DNA of 64,000 nucleotides from Cohnella candidum (GTDB lineage Bacteria > Bacillota > Bacilli > Paenibacillales > Paenibacillaceae), in NCBI RefSeq assembly GCF_003713065.1, contig NZ_CP033433.1:4985501-5049500 (forward strand). The letters run 5' to 3'. How positions within the stretch are numbered: the first letter of the stretch is position 1; every line of letters starts with the position of its first letter. Position numbers and translations under genes: made by a program. Of the stretch, positions 8,690 through 17,091 are shown in pieces. The notes under the pieces are model-generated. The model was not told the DNA's origin. It made no database searches and worked only from the letters and a program-made list of their open reading frames with translations.

Positions 8690-9406
8690 TCATAGCTTTT
8701 TCGATCGTTTGGACGCCGCCATTGTCTCTAATCCTGCCAACAGGAGATCCGTACCGAACTTGAAGTGAAGATCCGTATCGACGCGAGCCGCAATATTCGG
8801 GGCAGCTTCTACGAGCCATGGATATTGTTGCTGTGGAAGGCCTCCATAGAACTTCAGCAATTTAGCCCCCCACACCTGGCGTTCTTCTTCCGACCCTTGT
8901 ACATAACCATTTCCCGTCACAACCAGCGACACCACTTGAGTTAGCAAATGTTCAAAAGTAAAGAATGCTTCTTGAGGCTCGAAGCCAGCGTTGCGGAGGA
9001 TGCCAAGCGAAGTATCGAAAATCTTGAGCCTGTTCGTTGAAGGCAGAGACCGCCTGGACAGCAAGTTTCCGCCCGAGGGATGGTCGAGCAATACCTGACG
9101 TAAAGCGTAAAGCAATCCCCTCACCTGTTCCCGCCAATCCACCTCTTTTATTGCCGAGGTATCGAAAGAAGCCAGCATATGTTCGGTCATAGCGTCTAAA
9201 AGGTCGTCCTTATTGCGTACATGCCGATAGATGGCCATGGGTGTTACGCCGAAATCGTGGGCTAAGCGCCTAAAACTCACCGCGTCGATTCCTTCCGTAT
9301 CCGCGATATTCAATGCCAGCCCCACGATGGACTCTCGACTAAGGCGAGCAGAGCCTTTCCGTTTATGGTTACCTTCAGGTATTTGATCATTGTTATTGTG
9401 GACCAT
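8690..9406 (-). CDS. TetR-family regulator, divergent from a serine hydrolase
   Basis: The 238-residue protein has an N-terminal TetR helix-turn-helix (ALNIADTEGIDAVSFRRLAHDFGV...AIYRHVRNKDDLLDAM) and a C-terminal domain like that of tetracycline-repressor-type members. The ATG at 9406 has GGAGGCG on the minus strand at correct spacing; the upstream in-frame region lacks one. Two GTATAC-N3-GTATAC sites lie in the divergent promoter region and are its likely operators, so it probably represses both itself and the hydrolase. DNA here is less GC-rich than the flanks. The ligand is unknown. Confidence 0.9.
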   Translation of the reverse strand: MVHNNNDQIPEGNHKRKGSARLSRESIVGLALNIADTEGIDAVSFRRLAHDFGVTPMAIYRHVRNKDDLLDAMTEHMLASFDTSAIKEVDWREQVRGLLYALRQVLLDHPSGGNLLSRRSLPSTNRLKIFDTSLGILRNAGFEPQEAFFTFEHLLTQVVSLVVTGNGYVQGSEEERQVWGAKLLKFYGGLPQQQYPWLVEAAPNIAARVDTDLHFKFGTDLLLAGLETMAASKRSKKL

Positions 9407-9458
9407 AGTTCGACGCCTCCGAATGAAACAGTATAACAAAATTATTATAACAAGAAAG

Positions 9459-9487
9459 TTGACGTGTATACACTGTATACTTATAAT
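9459..9487 (+). promoter_or_regulatory. Sigma-A-type promoter of the serine hydrolase gene
   Basis: TTGACG (9459-9464) and TATAAT (9482-9487) are separated by 17 bases. The first TetR-type operator fills almost the entire spacer. Confidence 0.8.
9466..9480. promoter_or_regulatory. Probable TetR operator 1
   Basis: GTATACACTGTATAC is a palindrome built of two GTATAC halves around three bases. It sits between the -35 and -10 boxes, where a bound repressor would block RNA polymerase. Confidence 0.75.
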
Positions 9488-9492
9488 ACCAT

Positions 9493-9507
9493 GTATACGC
9501 TGTATAC
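9493..9507. promoter_or_regulatory. Probable TetR operator 2
   Basis: GTATACGCTGTATAC is identical to operator 1 except in the centre, and begins 27 bp after it, over the expected transcription start. Confidence 0.75.
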
Positions 9508-9534
9508 TTCCGCGTACGAGGAGTCGATCGCGAA

Positions 9535-10989
9535 ATGAAATTCCGCAAAGTTCACCCATGGGTGATACTTTTTAGAAGTAAAAGAAAACGCAGATTTACG
9601 TTGCTGGCAGCCGTTTTAACGCTATTCGTGAGCGCAGGGTTTGTGCTTTATCAGCCGTTAATGGTTGCCTCTGGCTTTACAAGTCATCAAATCTGTTCCG
9701 AAACGTTTGTCTCGGGCCTTGACCCCGAGCAGGTTTACGACGAGAGGGTGAAGCCGGAAGGGGCAATCGGACTCGTTAGCCATTTGATTCACTTCAACGT
9801 TGATCGTGAAAAACGTGAAGTAACAACGACGATCGCAGGCCTATATAAAACCCAAGCGGTGTACGGTGAAGAGATGGGATGCTTATTGGTCCAAAAGCCC
9901 GAGGACGTCAATCTGGCTGCGGATGCTAAGCTCAATTCCCCCGTTCGCCCACCTGATTCACTAGCTCCTGAGATCGCGGGGCCCGGGGTGGCCGAGACGA
10001 GTAACGAGCTTCTGCGCACGGCGGTTGACCGCGCTTTTACAGAGCCAAAGAATCAGCCGCACATCCGAACCAAAGCAATAGTCGTTGTCAAAGATGGCAA
10101 AATCGTTGCCGAGCGGTATGCGCCTGGCATTGGCGTGAACACGCCTTTATTGGGATTCTCGGCTACAAAATCAATCACCAATGCGCTGATAGGCATTCTG
10201 GTCCGGCAGGGAAAGCTGGACATCGGCCAACCCGCACCCATTGCAGCTTGGCAAAATGAGCAGGACCCTCGTCACAAGATCACGCTAGATGACCTGTTAC
10301 GGCAGACTAGCGGCCTTGCTCTCAAACAAACTAGCTCGGGCTTCGATCCTGCGTCGCGATTGATATATCTGGAGCGCGACATGGCAGGCTTCGCAGAGGA
10401 GGCGAAGTTAACTACAGTGCCCGGAACCCGATGGGCCTACACCGATGGCAACTATATACTTCTCTCGCGTATTATCCGCGACGCCGTCGGCGGTCGGGGC
10501 CCGGATGTAAAAGATTTCGCGCAGCGTGAGCTGTTCGGGCCAATTGGCATGAAGCACGTGACGTTGGAGTTCGATGCGACCGGCACGCCGAACGGTGCAA
10601 ACTCAATGTTAGCCTCTGCGCGTGATTGGGCTCATTTGGGGCTTTTGTACCTGAACGACGGCATGGTTGGCATTGACCGCATCCTGCCGAAAGGGTGGGT
10701 GAAATACTCGTCCTCCCAAACGCTAAACACCGGCTATGGAGCCGGGTTTTGGATAAATCAGGAGACGAGCGGCAAGGCTCCGTATGGTCTCCCCTGGGGG
10801 ATGCACCATGTGCCGCGTGACGCGTTTTTTGCCTTGGGCCATATGGGGCAGTTTGTTGTGATCGTGCCATCCCAGCATCTGGTTGTGGTGCGATTGGGCG
10901 TGTCCCATTACTCGGATGGATTTATTGCTGGCGCCGATCGGTTGGTCGCCGATGTGATTGCAGCGCTTCAACAGGACGGAGTACATTGA
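9535..10989 (+). CDS. Serine hydrolase of the beta-lactamase/penicillin-binding fold
   Basis: The 484-residue protein has one membrane helix near residues 20-45 and then an extracytoplasmic class C beta-lactamase-like domain. The nucleophile motif is SATK (in GFSATKSITNALIG), followed by a tyrosine motif in AYTDGNYIL and a C-terminal GHMGQF-type loop replacing the KTG box. It probably cleaves an ester or amide; the substrate is unknown, and true beta-lactam resistance is only one possibility. The ATG at 9535 follows GAGGAG. Control by the divergent TetR protein is supported by two operators in its promoter. Confidence 0.88.
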   Translation: MKFRKVHPWVILFRSKRKRRFTLLAAVLTLFVSAGFVLYQPLMVASGFTSHQICSETFVSGLDPEQVYDERVKPEGAIGLVSHLIHFNVDREKREVTTTIAGLYKTQAVYGEEMGCLLVQKPEDVNLAADAKLNSPVRPPDSLAPEIAGPGVAETSNELLRTAVDRAFTEPKNQPHIRTKAIVVVKDGKIVAERYAPGIGVNTPLLGFSATKSITNALIGILVRQGKLDIGQPAPIAAWQNEQDPRHKITLDDLLRQTSGLALKQTSSGFDPASRLIYLERDMAGFAEEAKLTTVPGTRWAYTDGNYILLSRIIRDAVGGRGPDVKDFAQRELFGPIGMKHVTLEFDATGTPNGANSMLASARDWAHLGLLYLNDGMVGIDRILPKGWVKYSSSQTLNTGYGAGFWINQETSGKAPYGLPWGMHHVPRDAFFALGHMGQFVVIVPSQHLVVVRLGVSHYSDGFIAGADRLVADVIAALQQDGVH

Positions 10990-11023
10990 GCTGTTCGCGT
11001 CGCTTACGAAAAGGGGTATTTGA

Positions 11024-11644
11024 ATGAATAAGGAAAATTTGGCCCGGAAGTTCGACAAACAAGCGAAAGCGTATGAGAGGAGAAGGAAGCAGCTTACGCA
11101 AAATGAATGGCGGGAACGATTGATTTGCGGCGCGAAGGGAATGGTTCTCGAGGTCGGCGTCGGGGCGGGTGGCAATTTCCCGTATTACCCGAAAGATGTT
11201 ATCGTAACGGCAGTCGATTTCAGCAAGGAGATGCTCAGCAGCGCGAAGGAAGCGGCATCCGAGTTAGGCGTGCGAGCGGAGTTCGTGCTGTCCGATATCG
11301 AATCGTGCGATTTTCCCGAGGGCAGCTTCGATACGATTGTTTCTACGCTGACGCTTTGCGGCTACAAAGACCCGATTGCCATGTTGAACAAATTCAATAA
11401 GTGGACCAAAGCAGATGGGCAAATTCTTCTGATGGAGCACGGGACGAGTTCGAATGGGCTCATTCGTTCTATTCAGAAGGCAGTTGATCCTTTGTTCTTA
11501 AAGGTGGTCGGCTGTCATCAGAATCGCGATATGGAGCACCTCTTTCAGAAATCCGGTATCCATATTATCAAGGCAGAGCGACATTTCATGAATATGGTTC
11601 ATTTGGTATGGGCTAAGCCGAATAAAAACAACGTCACTATATGA
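11024..11644 (+). CDS. Class I SAM-dependent methyltransferase
   Basis: The 206-residue cytoplasmic enzyme has the SAM-binding glycine motif VLEVGVGAGGNFPYYP, an acidic residue after the next strand (AVDFSKEML) and a motif IV region typical of UbiE/Coq5-like methyltransferases. It starts 34 bases after the serine hydrolase with an AAAGGGG-type ribosome site and may be co-transcribed with it. The acceptor substrate cannot be inferred. Confidence 0.88.
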   Translation: MNKENLARKFDKQAKAYERRRKQLTQNEWRERLICGAKGMVLEVGVGAGGNFPYYPKDVIVTAVDFSKEMLSSAKEAASELGVRAEFVLSDIESCDFPEGSFDTIVSTLTLCGYKDPIAMLNKFNKWTKADGQILLMEHGTSSNGLIRSIQKAVDPLFLKVVGCHQNRDMEHLFQKSGIHIIKAERHFMNMVHLVWAKPNKNNVTI

Positions 11645-11682
11645 TGAAAACCGCGCAAATTGTTGCTGTAGAAAATAAAAAG

Positions 11683-11725
11683 AAATGGATAGAGCTCAGA
11701 TCTTTTCTGAAGCCTCTATCCATTT
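11683..11725. terminator. Bidirectional terminator
   Basis: A perfect 12-bp stem AAATGGATAGAG/CTCTATCCATTT lies between two convergent genes, with A-rich and T-rich flanks that suit both directions. Confidence 0.8.
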
Positions 11726-11734
11726 TGCTTTTAT

Positions 11735-12163
11735 TTATTTCGGCTGCTCGCTATATTTCTTGAAGTTGTCCATGAACGCCTGCCATCCCGCTTGCTGCTG
11801 CTCGATCGAATGGGAGGATTCCGCTTCGAAAGTCTCCACGACCCTCGTGCCGTTGTCGACAGGAAGGAATGAGATCGTCACTTTTCTGTCATCGCCGAGC
11901 GTGTAAGCAATCCATTCGTGGGTTCTGACTTCGTCATAGATGCCGCCGAAATCGAATCCGAAGCTGCCGTCCTTGGCTTCCATTCGGGTTGAGAATTTGC
12001 CGCCTGCTCTCAAATCATTCTCGGCGGACGGGGCATGCCAATCATCCGAAGCGAAAGACCATTGCGTGATATGCTGGGGTTCCGTCCAATACTCCCATAC
12101 TTTTTCAACCGGTGCATTTACCGTAGTCTCCACCGTTAACGTGATTTTATCGCCTGCGCTCAT
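11735..12163 (-). CDS. SRPBCC (AHSA1-like) domain protein
   Basis: The 142-residue protein is a single START/AHSA1-type fold: VETTVNAPVEKVWEYWTEPQHITQWSF at the start, a central GG.F..R sheet region, and the C-terminal helix GWQAFMDNFKKY. Such proteins bind hydrophobic ligands; no specific role is known here. The ATG at 12163 has GGGTGGT at suitable spacing; a start five codons upstream is possible but has no ribosome site. It converges with the methyltransferase gene. Confidence 0.88.
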   Translation of the reverse strand: MSAGDKITLTVETTVNAPVEKVWEYWTEPQHITQWSFASDDWHAPSAENDLRAGGKFSTRMEAKDGSFGFDFGGIYDEVRTHEWIAYTLGDDRKVTISFLPVDNGTRVVETFEAESSHSIEQQQAGWQAFMDNFKKYSEQPK

Positions 12164-12252
12164 TATTCTACCACCCAACTAAAATGTTTTAGAAATCGTT
12201 CCTAATTATACCATTTTTCCGTTGGGGCGGGCAATCGATAGACGCGTTGGCA

Positions 12253-12269
12253 AGTGTAATGGGTACACT
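12253..12269. promoter_or_regulatory. Inverted repeat upstream of the SLH gene
   Basis: AGTGTA-ATGGG-TACACT is a perfect 6-bp inverted repeat about 16 bp before the -35 box of the SLH promoter, so it could be an activator or repressor site. No candidate protein is evident. Confidence 0.35.
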
Positions 12270-12284
12270 CCCAGTATATAACGG

Positions 12285-12313
12285 TTGAATTCACCATTGA
12301 TGGATCGGATAAT
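12285..12313 (+). promoter_or_regulatory. Probable promoter of the SLH protein gene
   Basis: TTGAAT (12285-12290) and GATAAT (12308-12313) are spaced 17 bases apart, about 50 bp before the start codon. Confidence 0.5.
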
Positions 12314-12363
12314 TTATACCGTCGTTATAACAACATGATAGACAGCAGGAGGAAGGCAGCTAG

Positions 12364-13671
12364 ATGAAAAAAGCTTTGGCAAGTGCGTTACTGGCAACGG
12401 TCGTTTCGGTGTCGGCGGTTCCGGCGGTTTTCGCGGATACGGCCATCACTGCGAAATCGAGCTCGTTCATCGATATCGACAAATCCTACGCGAAATCGGC
12501 GATTGAAGAATTGCACGGCAAAGGGATCTTGTCCGGCGTCGACAACGAGGGCCGCTTTGACCCGAAAGGCTCCCTCACTCGCGCCCAATTCGTAACGATC
12601 ATCGTGAATGCATTGGGTCTGCCAGCCGACGCGACGACTTCTTCTTTTACGGACGTCAAAGCGGCGTGGGCCGTTAAGTACGTCGAAGCCGCCTATAAGG
12701 CAGGTATCGTGAACGGCGTAGGCAACAACAAGTTCGCTCCGAATGAACCGGTAACGAGGGAAATGGCCGCGGCGATTCTGGTCAATGCGCTCAAAACCGA
12801 AGGGAAGCTCGACGACGCGAACGCTGCGGTCAACTTCAAGGACGGCGGCAAAATCGCGACTTGGTTCCAGGCTTCCATTGGCGTCGCTCAGAAATATCAG
12901 TTGATCGCCGGCTACCCGGACGGTACGTTCGATCCGAAAACGACGGCCAACCGTGAAATGGGCGCCGTTATGGGTTCCAATCTACTTAAAGCCATCGAGG
13001 TTGTCGTCAAAGAAAACACGCCGGCACCCGTAGCCATCAGCGGCGTCCATATCGAATCCAGCAATGAGAACGCCGGACGCGCCAAAGTCGGCGACACGGT
13101 GACGCTAAAGTTCACGACAACGGAACATGTGTCCAAGCTGGGCAACTTTAAAATCAACGGAAGCAACCCGACGACGTTCGTGTCCGAAGGTTCGGGCAGC
13201 GCATGGACGAATACGGCCACCTATGTGCTCGAAGATTCCGATTCGGAAGGCGTCGTAAACTTCCAAATCAACGTGAAGAACGATGCCGGCATTTACTCCG
13301 TCACGACGGAAGCCACGAGCGACGGAAGCACGGTTACGGTTTTTAAAAAGCCTGAAATCAGCAGCGTATCCCTTGCTTCGAACAACGCTGATCCTTCCAA
13401 AGCAACCGTCGGCGATGTCGTTACGTTGACGTTCACGACGAAGCAACAAGTTTCGAAACTCGGCAACTTCAAAATCAACGGCGGCAACCCCGCAAGCTTC
13501 ACGTCCACGGAGCAAGCGGACCACACATGGAAGAACGCGGCGACTTACACGATCGACCCCACCGATCCGAAAGCCGCGATGAACTTCCAGATCAACGTGA
13601 AAAACGCCGTCGGACTGTACTCCGTCACCACGGAAACGACGACCGACGGAAGCTCCGTTACCGTATATTAA
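12364..13671 (+). CDS. S-layer homology (SLH) protein with two Ig-like repeats
   Basis: The 435-residue protein has a signal peptide (about 1-25, VFA-D) followed by three SLH modules (about 30-215), which bind pyruvylated secondary cell-wall polymer and anchor the protein to the surface. The C-terminal half holds two repeats of about 100 residues (about 225-325 and 330-435), each with VGD.VTL.FTT, KLGNFKINGxNP and a V.NFQINVKN..G.YSVTTE block. They resemble bacterial Ig-like surface modules. No enzyme motif is visible, so a structural or adhesive role is likely. It has its own promoter and a strong terminator. Confidence 0.92.
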   Translation: MKKALASALLATVVSVSAVPAVFADTAITAKSSSFIDIDKSYAKSAIEELHGKGILSGVDNEGRFDPKGSLTRAQFVTIIVNALGLPADATTSSFTDVKAAWAVKYVEAAYKAGIVNGVGNNKFAPNEPVTREMAAAILVNALKTEGKLDDANAAVNFKDGGKIATWFQASIGVAQKYQLIAGYPDGTFDPKTTANREMGAVMGSNLLKAIEVVVKENTPAPVAISGVHIESSNENAGRAKVGDTVTLKFTTTEHVSKLGNFKINGSNPTTFVSEGSGSAWTNTATYVLEDSDSEGVVNFQINVKNDAGIYSVTTEATSDGSTVTVFKKPEISSVSLASNNADPSKATVGDVVTLTFTTKQQVSKLGNFKINGGNPASFTSTEQADHTWKNAATYTIDPTDPKAAMNFQINVKNAVGLYSVTTETTTDGSSVTVY

Positions 13672-13691
13672 AAGTAATCGTTCCTCCATTA

Positions 13692-13720
13692 AGCCAAGAC
13701 CTCGGTCTTGGCTTTTTTTC
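13692..13720 (+). terminator. Intrinsic terminator of the SLH gene
   Basis: A 10-bp stem AGCCAAGACC/GGTCTTGGCT with a two-base loop is followed by a long T run. Confidence 0.9.
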
Positions 13721-13843
13721 TTTTTTTTGGGCATTAGACAATCTTATCCCTGCATGATTGGATTAAGCACTTACCGGAATTTGCTAATCTCCCTAAAATG
13801 AAGTAGATGAGAAATTTCTAATTCTATGGGAGGTTCCCCGCAC

Positions 13844-15163
13844 ATGAAGAAAAGTCTTCTCCTGGTAGTGCTCAGCTTGGTTCTTGTGGCCACGATGGCC
13901 GTAACCTCAGCGGGAGCAGCAACAAAAAGCGTTACCATGGTTGTAAGACACACGCAATTGGGAGAGGCGAAACAACAACGTCTCAACATCCTTACCGATG
14001 TATTGAAGAAAGTGCAGAAAGACGTTTCCGGCGTTGAATTTAAATTGGACGGCGTGGACTCGGACGTTAACCGCAAAGAGAAATTGCGGTCCGAAATGGC
14101 TACCGACTCCGCACCGCCCATTTTCGATCTGTTCGGCGGAGCCGACACGCAACTGTACGCCTCCGAAGGAAAGCTGCTCGATCTGACCCCGATTCTGAAA
14201 GAACTCGGCCTCACGAGCAAATTCATTTCTTTGGATGAGTTCAAGGTGAACGGCAAAGTATACGGGCTGCCGATCGGCGGTTACCAAGAAGGTTATTTCT
14301 ACAACCGGGATTATTTCACGGCCAAAGGACTGACGATTCCGAAAACGCTGGATGAGCTGGATCAATTGGCCGCCAAAATCAAGAAAGACGGCAAAACGCC
14401 TTTCGCGCAAGCTTCCAAAGCAGCGTGGGTACCGCTCATGACCGCCAATACCTTGTGGGCCCGTTATGCCGGTCCGACGATCACCTCCGGATTCGCAACC
14501 GGTAAAACGAAATGGAACAGCCCCGAGATGGTAGCTGCGTTCAACAAATACGCGGATTGGGTGAAGAAAGGCTACTTCAAGAAAGGCGAACTCGGTCTGG
14601 ATTATGCCGAACAGCGCAACCAGCTCATTCGCGGCGAAGCGATCATGATGTACGACGGTTCCTGGGCATCCAGCGTATTCGCGGATCCGAAGCAAGCCGG
14701 TAAAATGACGAACAAAGTCGGCTACTTCCCGATGCCTAAAGCCACGAAGGGCAAAGGCGACCAAACTTGGGTCAACGGCGGCTTCTCCAACGGCTACGGA
14801 TTCTCGGCCAAAGTCGCTAAGGATCCGAAACAATTGGCTGTAGTGAAATCCTTCATCAAAAACATGTACAACGACGAAATGCAAATTCGCGGGCTGGAAG
14901 CCGACGGCGTCCTGCCTTCCATGAAAATCGACAGCGCGAAATTGGCGAAAGCGAAAGTCTCCGATCTCGTGAAAGTCATCATCGCGGTAGGCAACAGAGC
15001 AGGCGGCGCGTTCCCGGCATTCGATTCCTTGGTCCAACCTGACGTGAATACGGCGATCAGCGAAGGCATCCAAAAATTGATCGGCGGGAAAACGACGGCG
15101 AAAGCGATGCTGGACAGCGTCCAAAAGGTCCAGGAAACGGCAAACGAAGATTCGGATAATTAA
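13844..15163 (+). CDS. CUT1 sugar ABC importer, solute-binding protein without a lipobox
   Basis: The 439-residue protein is a family 1 extracellular solute-binding protein (MalE/UgpB fold) for a sugar or oligosaccharide. Its start MKKSLLLVVLSLVLVATMAVTSAGA has a classical signal peptide with no cysteine, whereas Gram-positive binding proteins are normally lipoproteins. It would be released or held by other means. The ATG at 13844 follows GGGAGG. The first of two cognate permeases starts 100 bases downstream, after an intercistronic hairpin. The substrate is unknown, and no ATPase gene is present, as is common for CUT1 systems that share MsmK-type ATPases. Confidence 0.9.
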   Translation: MKKSLLLVVLSLVLVATMAVTSAGAATKSVTMVVRHTQLGEAKQQRLNILTDVLKKVQKDVSGVEFKLDGVDSDVNRKEKLRSEMATDSAPPIFDLFGGADTQLYASEGKLLDLTPILKELGLTSKFISLDEFKVNGKVYGLPIGGYQEGYFYNRDYFTAKGLTIPKTLDELDQLAAKIKKDGKTPFAQASKAAWVPLMTANTLWARYAGPTITSGFATGKTKWNSPEMVAAFNKYADWVKKGYFKKGELGLDYAEQRNQLIRGEAIMMYDGSWASSVFADPKQAGKMTNKVGYFPMPKATKGKGDQTWVNGGFSNGYGFSAKVAKDPKQLAVVKSFIKNMYNDEMQIRGLEADGVLPSMKIDSAKLAKAKVSDLVKVIIAVGNRAGGAFPAFDSLVQPDVNTAISEGIQKLIGGKTTAKAMLDSVQKVQETANEDSDN

Positions 15164-15178
15164 ATCGCAGAATGGAGG

Positions 15179-15214
15179 AAAAGTACCACCCGCCTAAGAG
15201 TGGGTGGTGCTTTT
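15179..15214 (+). terminator. Intercistronic hairpin between binding protein and permease genes
   Basis: A 13-bp stem (15179-15191 with 15202-15214, one G-T pair) with a 10-base loop ends in TTTTC. It could end part of transcription or protect the upstream mRNA, giving more binding protein than permease. Confidence 0.7.
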
Positions 15215-15262
15215 CTATAAAGACGACCAAGAGAATCATGTCTGACCGACCCGGAGGTTAAG

Positions 15263-16147
15263 ATGAACAAGGCGTTAAGGAAGCCCTGGACCTATGTATT
15301 GTTCCTGTTGCCCGTCTTATTGCTGTATGTCCTGTTTTTCATATATCCGATGATCGATGCCTTCGAAAAAGGATTCACCAAATGGAACGGCATCGGGGCC
15401 GCGCAGTTCAATGGAATCAAGAACTTCGACAGAGCGCTCACGGACGATAAATTTTGGAATTCCGTTAAAAACAACGGCTATTTCATTTTGTTCTCGGTTT
15501 TCGTGCAAGTACCGATCATTATCTTTTTCTCTCTGTTGATCAGCAACGTAAAGAAGCTTCAGGGCTTGTATAAAACGGTCGTTTTTATCCCATCCGTCAT
15601 GGCGACCGCGGTGATCGGCATTTTGTGGAGCTTCATCTACGAACCGGATATCGGGTTGCTCAATATCATCCTGACGAAACTGGGCATGCAGCCGGTCATG
15701 TGGTTATCGGAACCCAAATGGGCCATGTTCTCTATCTTGATTACGAATGCCTGGCAGTGGACCGGATGGTACGTGGTGATGGTCCTTGCTGCGATATTGT
15801 CGATTCCGAAAGAAATCGACGAAGCCGCCGTGATCGACGGGGCGAACGGTTTTCAACGGGCGACCAAGGTGACGGTACCGCTCATCATGCCGATCATATC
15901 CGTGGTTATCATGCTCTCCATCGCCGGCGCGATGAAAGCGGCCGATATCGTCATCGTCATGACCAAGGGAGGTCCCGGCGGAGCCACGGACGTCATGGCG
16001 ACCTACCTGATTAAATACGGGATCACGAATGTGAAATACGGCTACGGCAACGCGATCGCGGTCTTAATTTTCGTATTCACGCTCATACTTACCGTGTTGT
16101 ACCAATGGCTGATTGCCAGAAGAAGCGAAAGGATCGAATACGAATGA
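15263..16147 (+). CDS. CUT1 sugar ABC permease (MalF/UgpA type)
   Basis: The 294-residue membrane protein has six hydrophobic segments and the cytoplasmic EAA loop (EIDEAAVIDGANGFQRATKVTVPLIMP) that contacts the ATPase. The ATG at 15263 follows CGGAGG. It overlaps the next permease by 4 bases and forms with it the channel of the importer whose binding protein lies upstream. Confidence 0.94.
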   Translation: MNKALRKPWTYVLFLLPVLLLYVLFFIYPMIDAFEKGFTKWNGIGAAQFNGIKNFDRALTDDKFWNSVKNNGYFILFSVFVQVPIIIFFSLLISNVKKLQGLYKTVVFIPSVMATAVIGILWSFIYEPDIGLLNIILTKLGMQPVMWLSEPKWAMFSILITNAWQWTGWYVVMVLAAILSIPKEIDEAAVIDGANGFQRATKVTVPLIMPIISVVIMLSIAGAMKAADIVIVMTKGGPGGATDVMATYLIKYGITNVKYGYGNAIAVLIFVFTLILTVLYQWLIARRSERIEYE

Positions 16148-16983
16148 CGACGACGTTGAGAGCGGCGAAGAAAAGCATCGGCCATATCATCTTGTGGGTC
16201 TATTTGATCATCATCCTGTATCCGTTCCTGTTCGTCCTTTTCTCGTCCGTAAAGTCGGATAATCAGGAGATCGCGAGCAATCCGTTCGGTATCCCTTCGA
16301 CCTTCCATATCGAAAATTATTACGAAGCCTGGGTGAATGCTAAAATCAGCGTTTACTTTTTCAATAGCCTGTATATCGCAACGCTATGCTCGATCGTTTC
16401 CGTCATCCTTGCCTCCATGGCCTCGTTTGCGATCACGCGGATGCGTTACTGGAAAACGAGCAAAGGAATGTACCAATTCATCCTCATCGGCATGCTGATT
16501 CCGGGTAATGCTTTATTGCTGCCCATCTTCATCATGTTGAAAGACGCGGGCATATTGGGGACGCATTTGGCGCTGATCATCCCCTACACCGCCGGGGCTA
16601 TTCCTTTCACCGTTATTATCCTGTCGGCGTTTATGCGCTCGCTTCCGGGCGAGCTGGAAGAAGCCTCCGTTATGGACGGTTTGAGCGCGAAGGGGATTTT
16701 CGTGCGCATCATCTTGCCGATCACCGTACCGGCGTTGGTCACCGTATTTATCGTGAACTTCATCGGAAACTGGAACGAGTTCCTGATGGCGAATTTCTTC
16801 ATCTCCACGGATGAATTGAGAACGCTGCCTGTCGGGATGGTCGGTTTCCGCGATATCTATAATACGAACTATGCGCAAATGTCCGCGGGGATCGTGTACA
16901 GCGTGGTTCCGGTTATGATCATTTACGCGGTCCTGCAAAAACAAATCATCGAAGGCTTAACCGCGGGCAGCGTGAAAGGCTGA
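16144..16983 (+). CDS. CUT1 sugar ABC permease (MalG/UgpE type)
   Basis: The 279-residue protein has six membrane segments, the EAA loop (ELEEASVMDGLSAKGIFVRIILP) and the family C-terminal signature EGLTAGSVKG. The ATG at 16144 overlaps the stop of the upstream permease as ATGA, so the two are coupled. An earlier in-frame start at 16105 would lie inside the previous gene and is not needed. The last gene of the unit, it is followed by a terminator. Confidence 0.94.
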   Translation: MTTTLRAAKKSIGHIILWVYLIIILYPFLFVLFSSVKSDNQEIASNPFGIPSTFHIENYYEAWVNAKISVYFFNSLYIATLCSIVSVILASMASFAITRMRYWKTSKGMYQFILIGMLIPGNALLLPIFIMLKDAGILGTHLALIIPYTAGAIPFTVIILSAFMRSLPGELEEASVMDGLSAKGIFVRIILPITVPALVTVFIVNFIGNWNEFLMANFFISTDELRTLPVGMVGFRDIYNTNYAQMSAGIVYSVVPVMIIYAVLQKQIIEGLTAGSVKG

Positions 16984-16997
16984 TCGAGTAGAGGGTA

Positions 16998-17025
16998 ACG
17001 GTTGCTGCGGCAGCCGTTTTTGTTT
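16998..17025 (+). terminator. Intrinsic terminator of the importer operon
   Basis: An 8-bp stem ACGGTTGC/GCAGCCGT (one G-T pair) with a TGCG loop is followed by TTTTTG. Confidence 0.8.
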
Positions 17026-17091
17026 TAGCAGACTAATGCGGGGTGCCCTTGGGAATATTTGTAACACTACTTCCTAAAGAAGGTCGACTGC

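Noticed and set aside
9535-10989. True antibiotic beta-lactamase
   Set aside because: The SxxK motif is present, but the class C KTG box is not visible and the family contains many esterases, so resistance should not be claimed.
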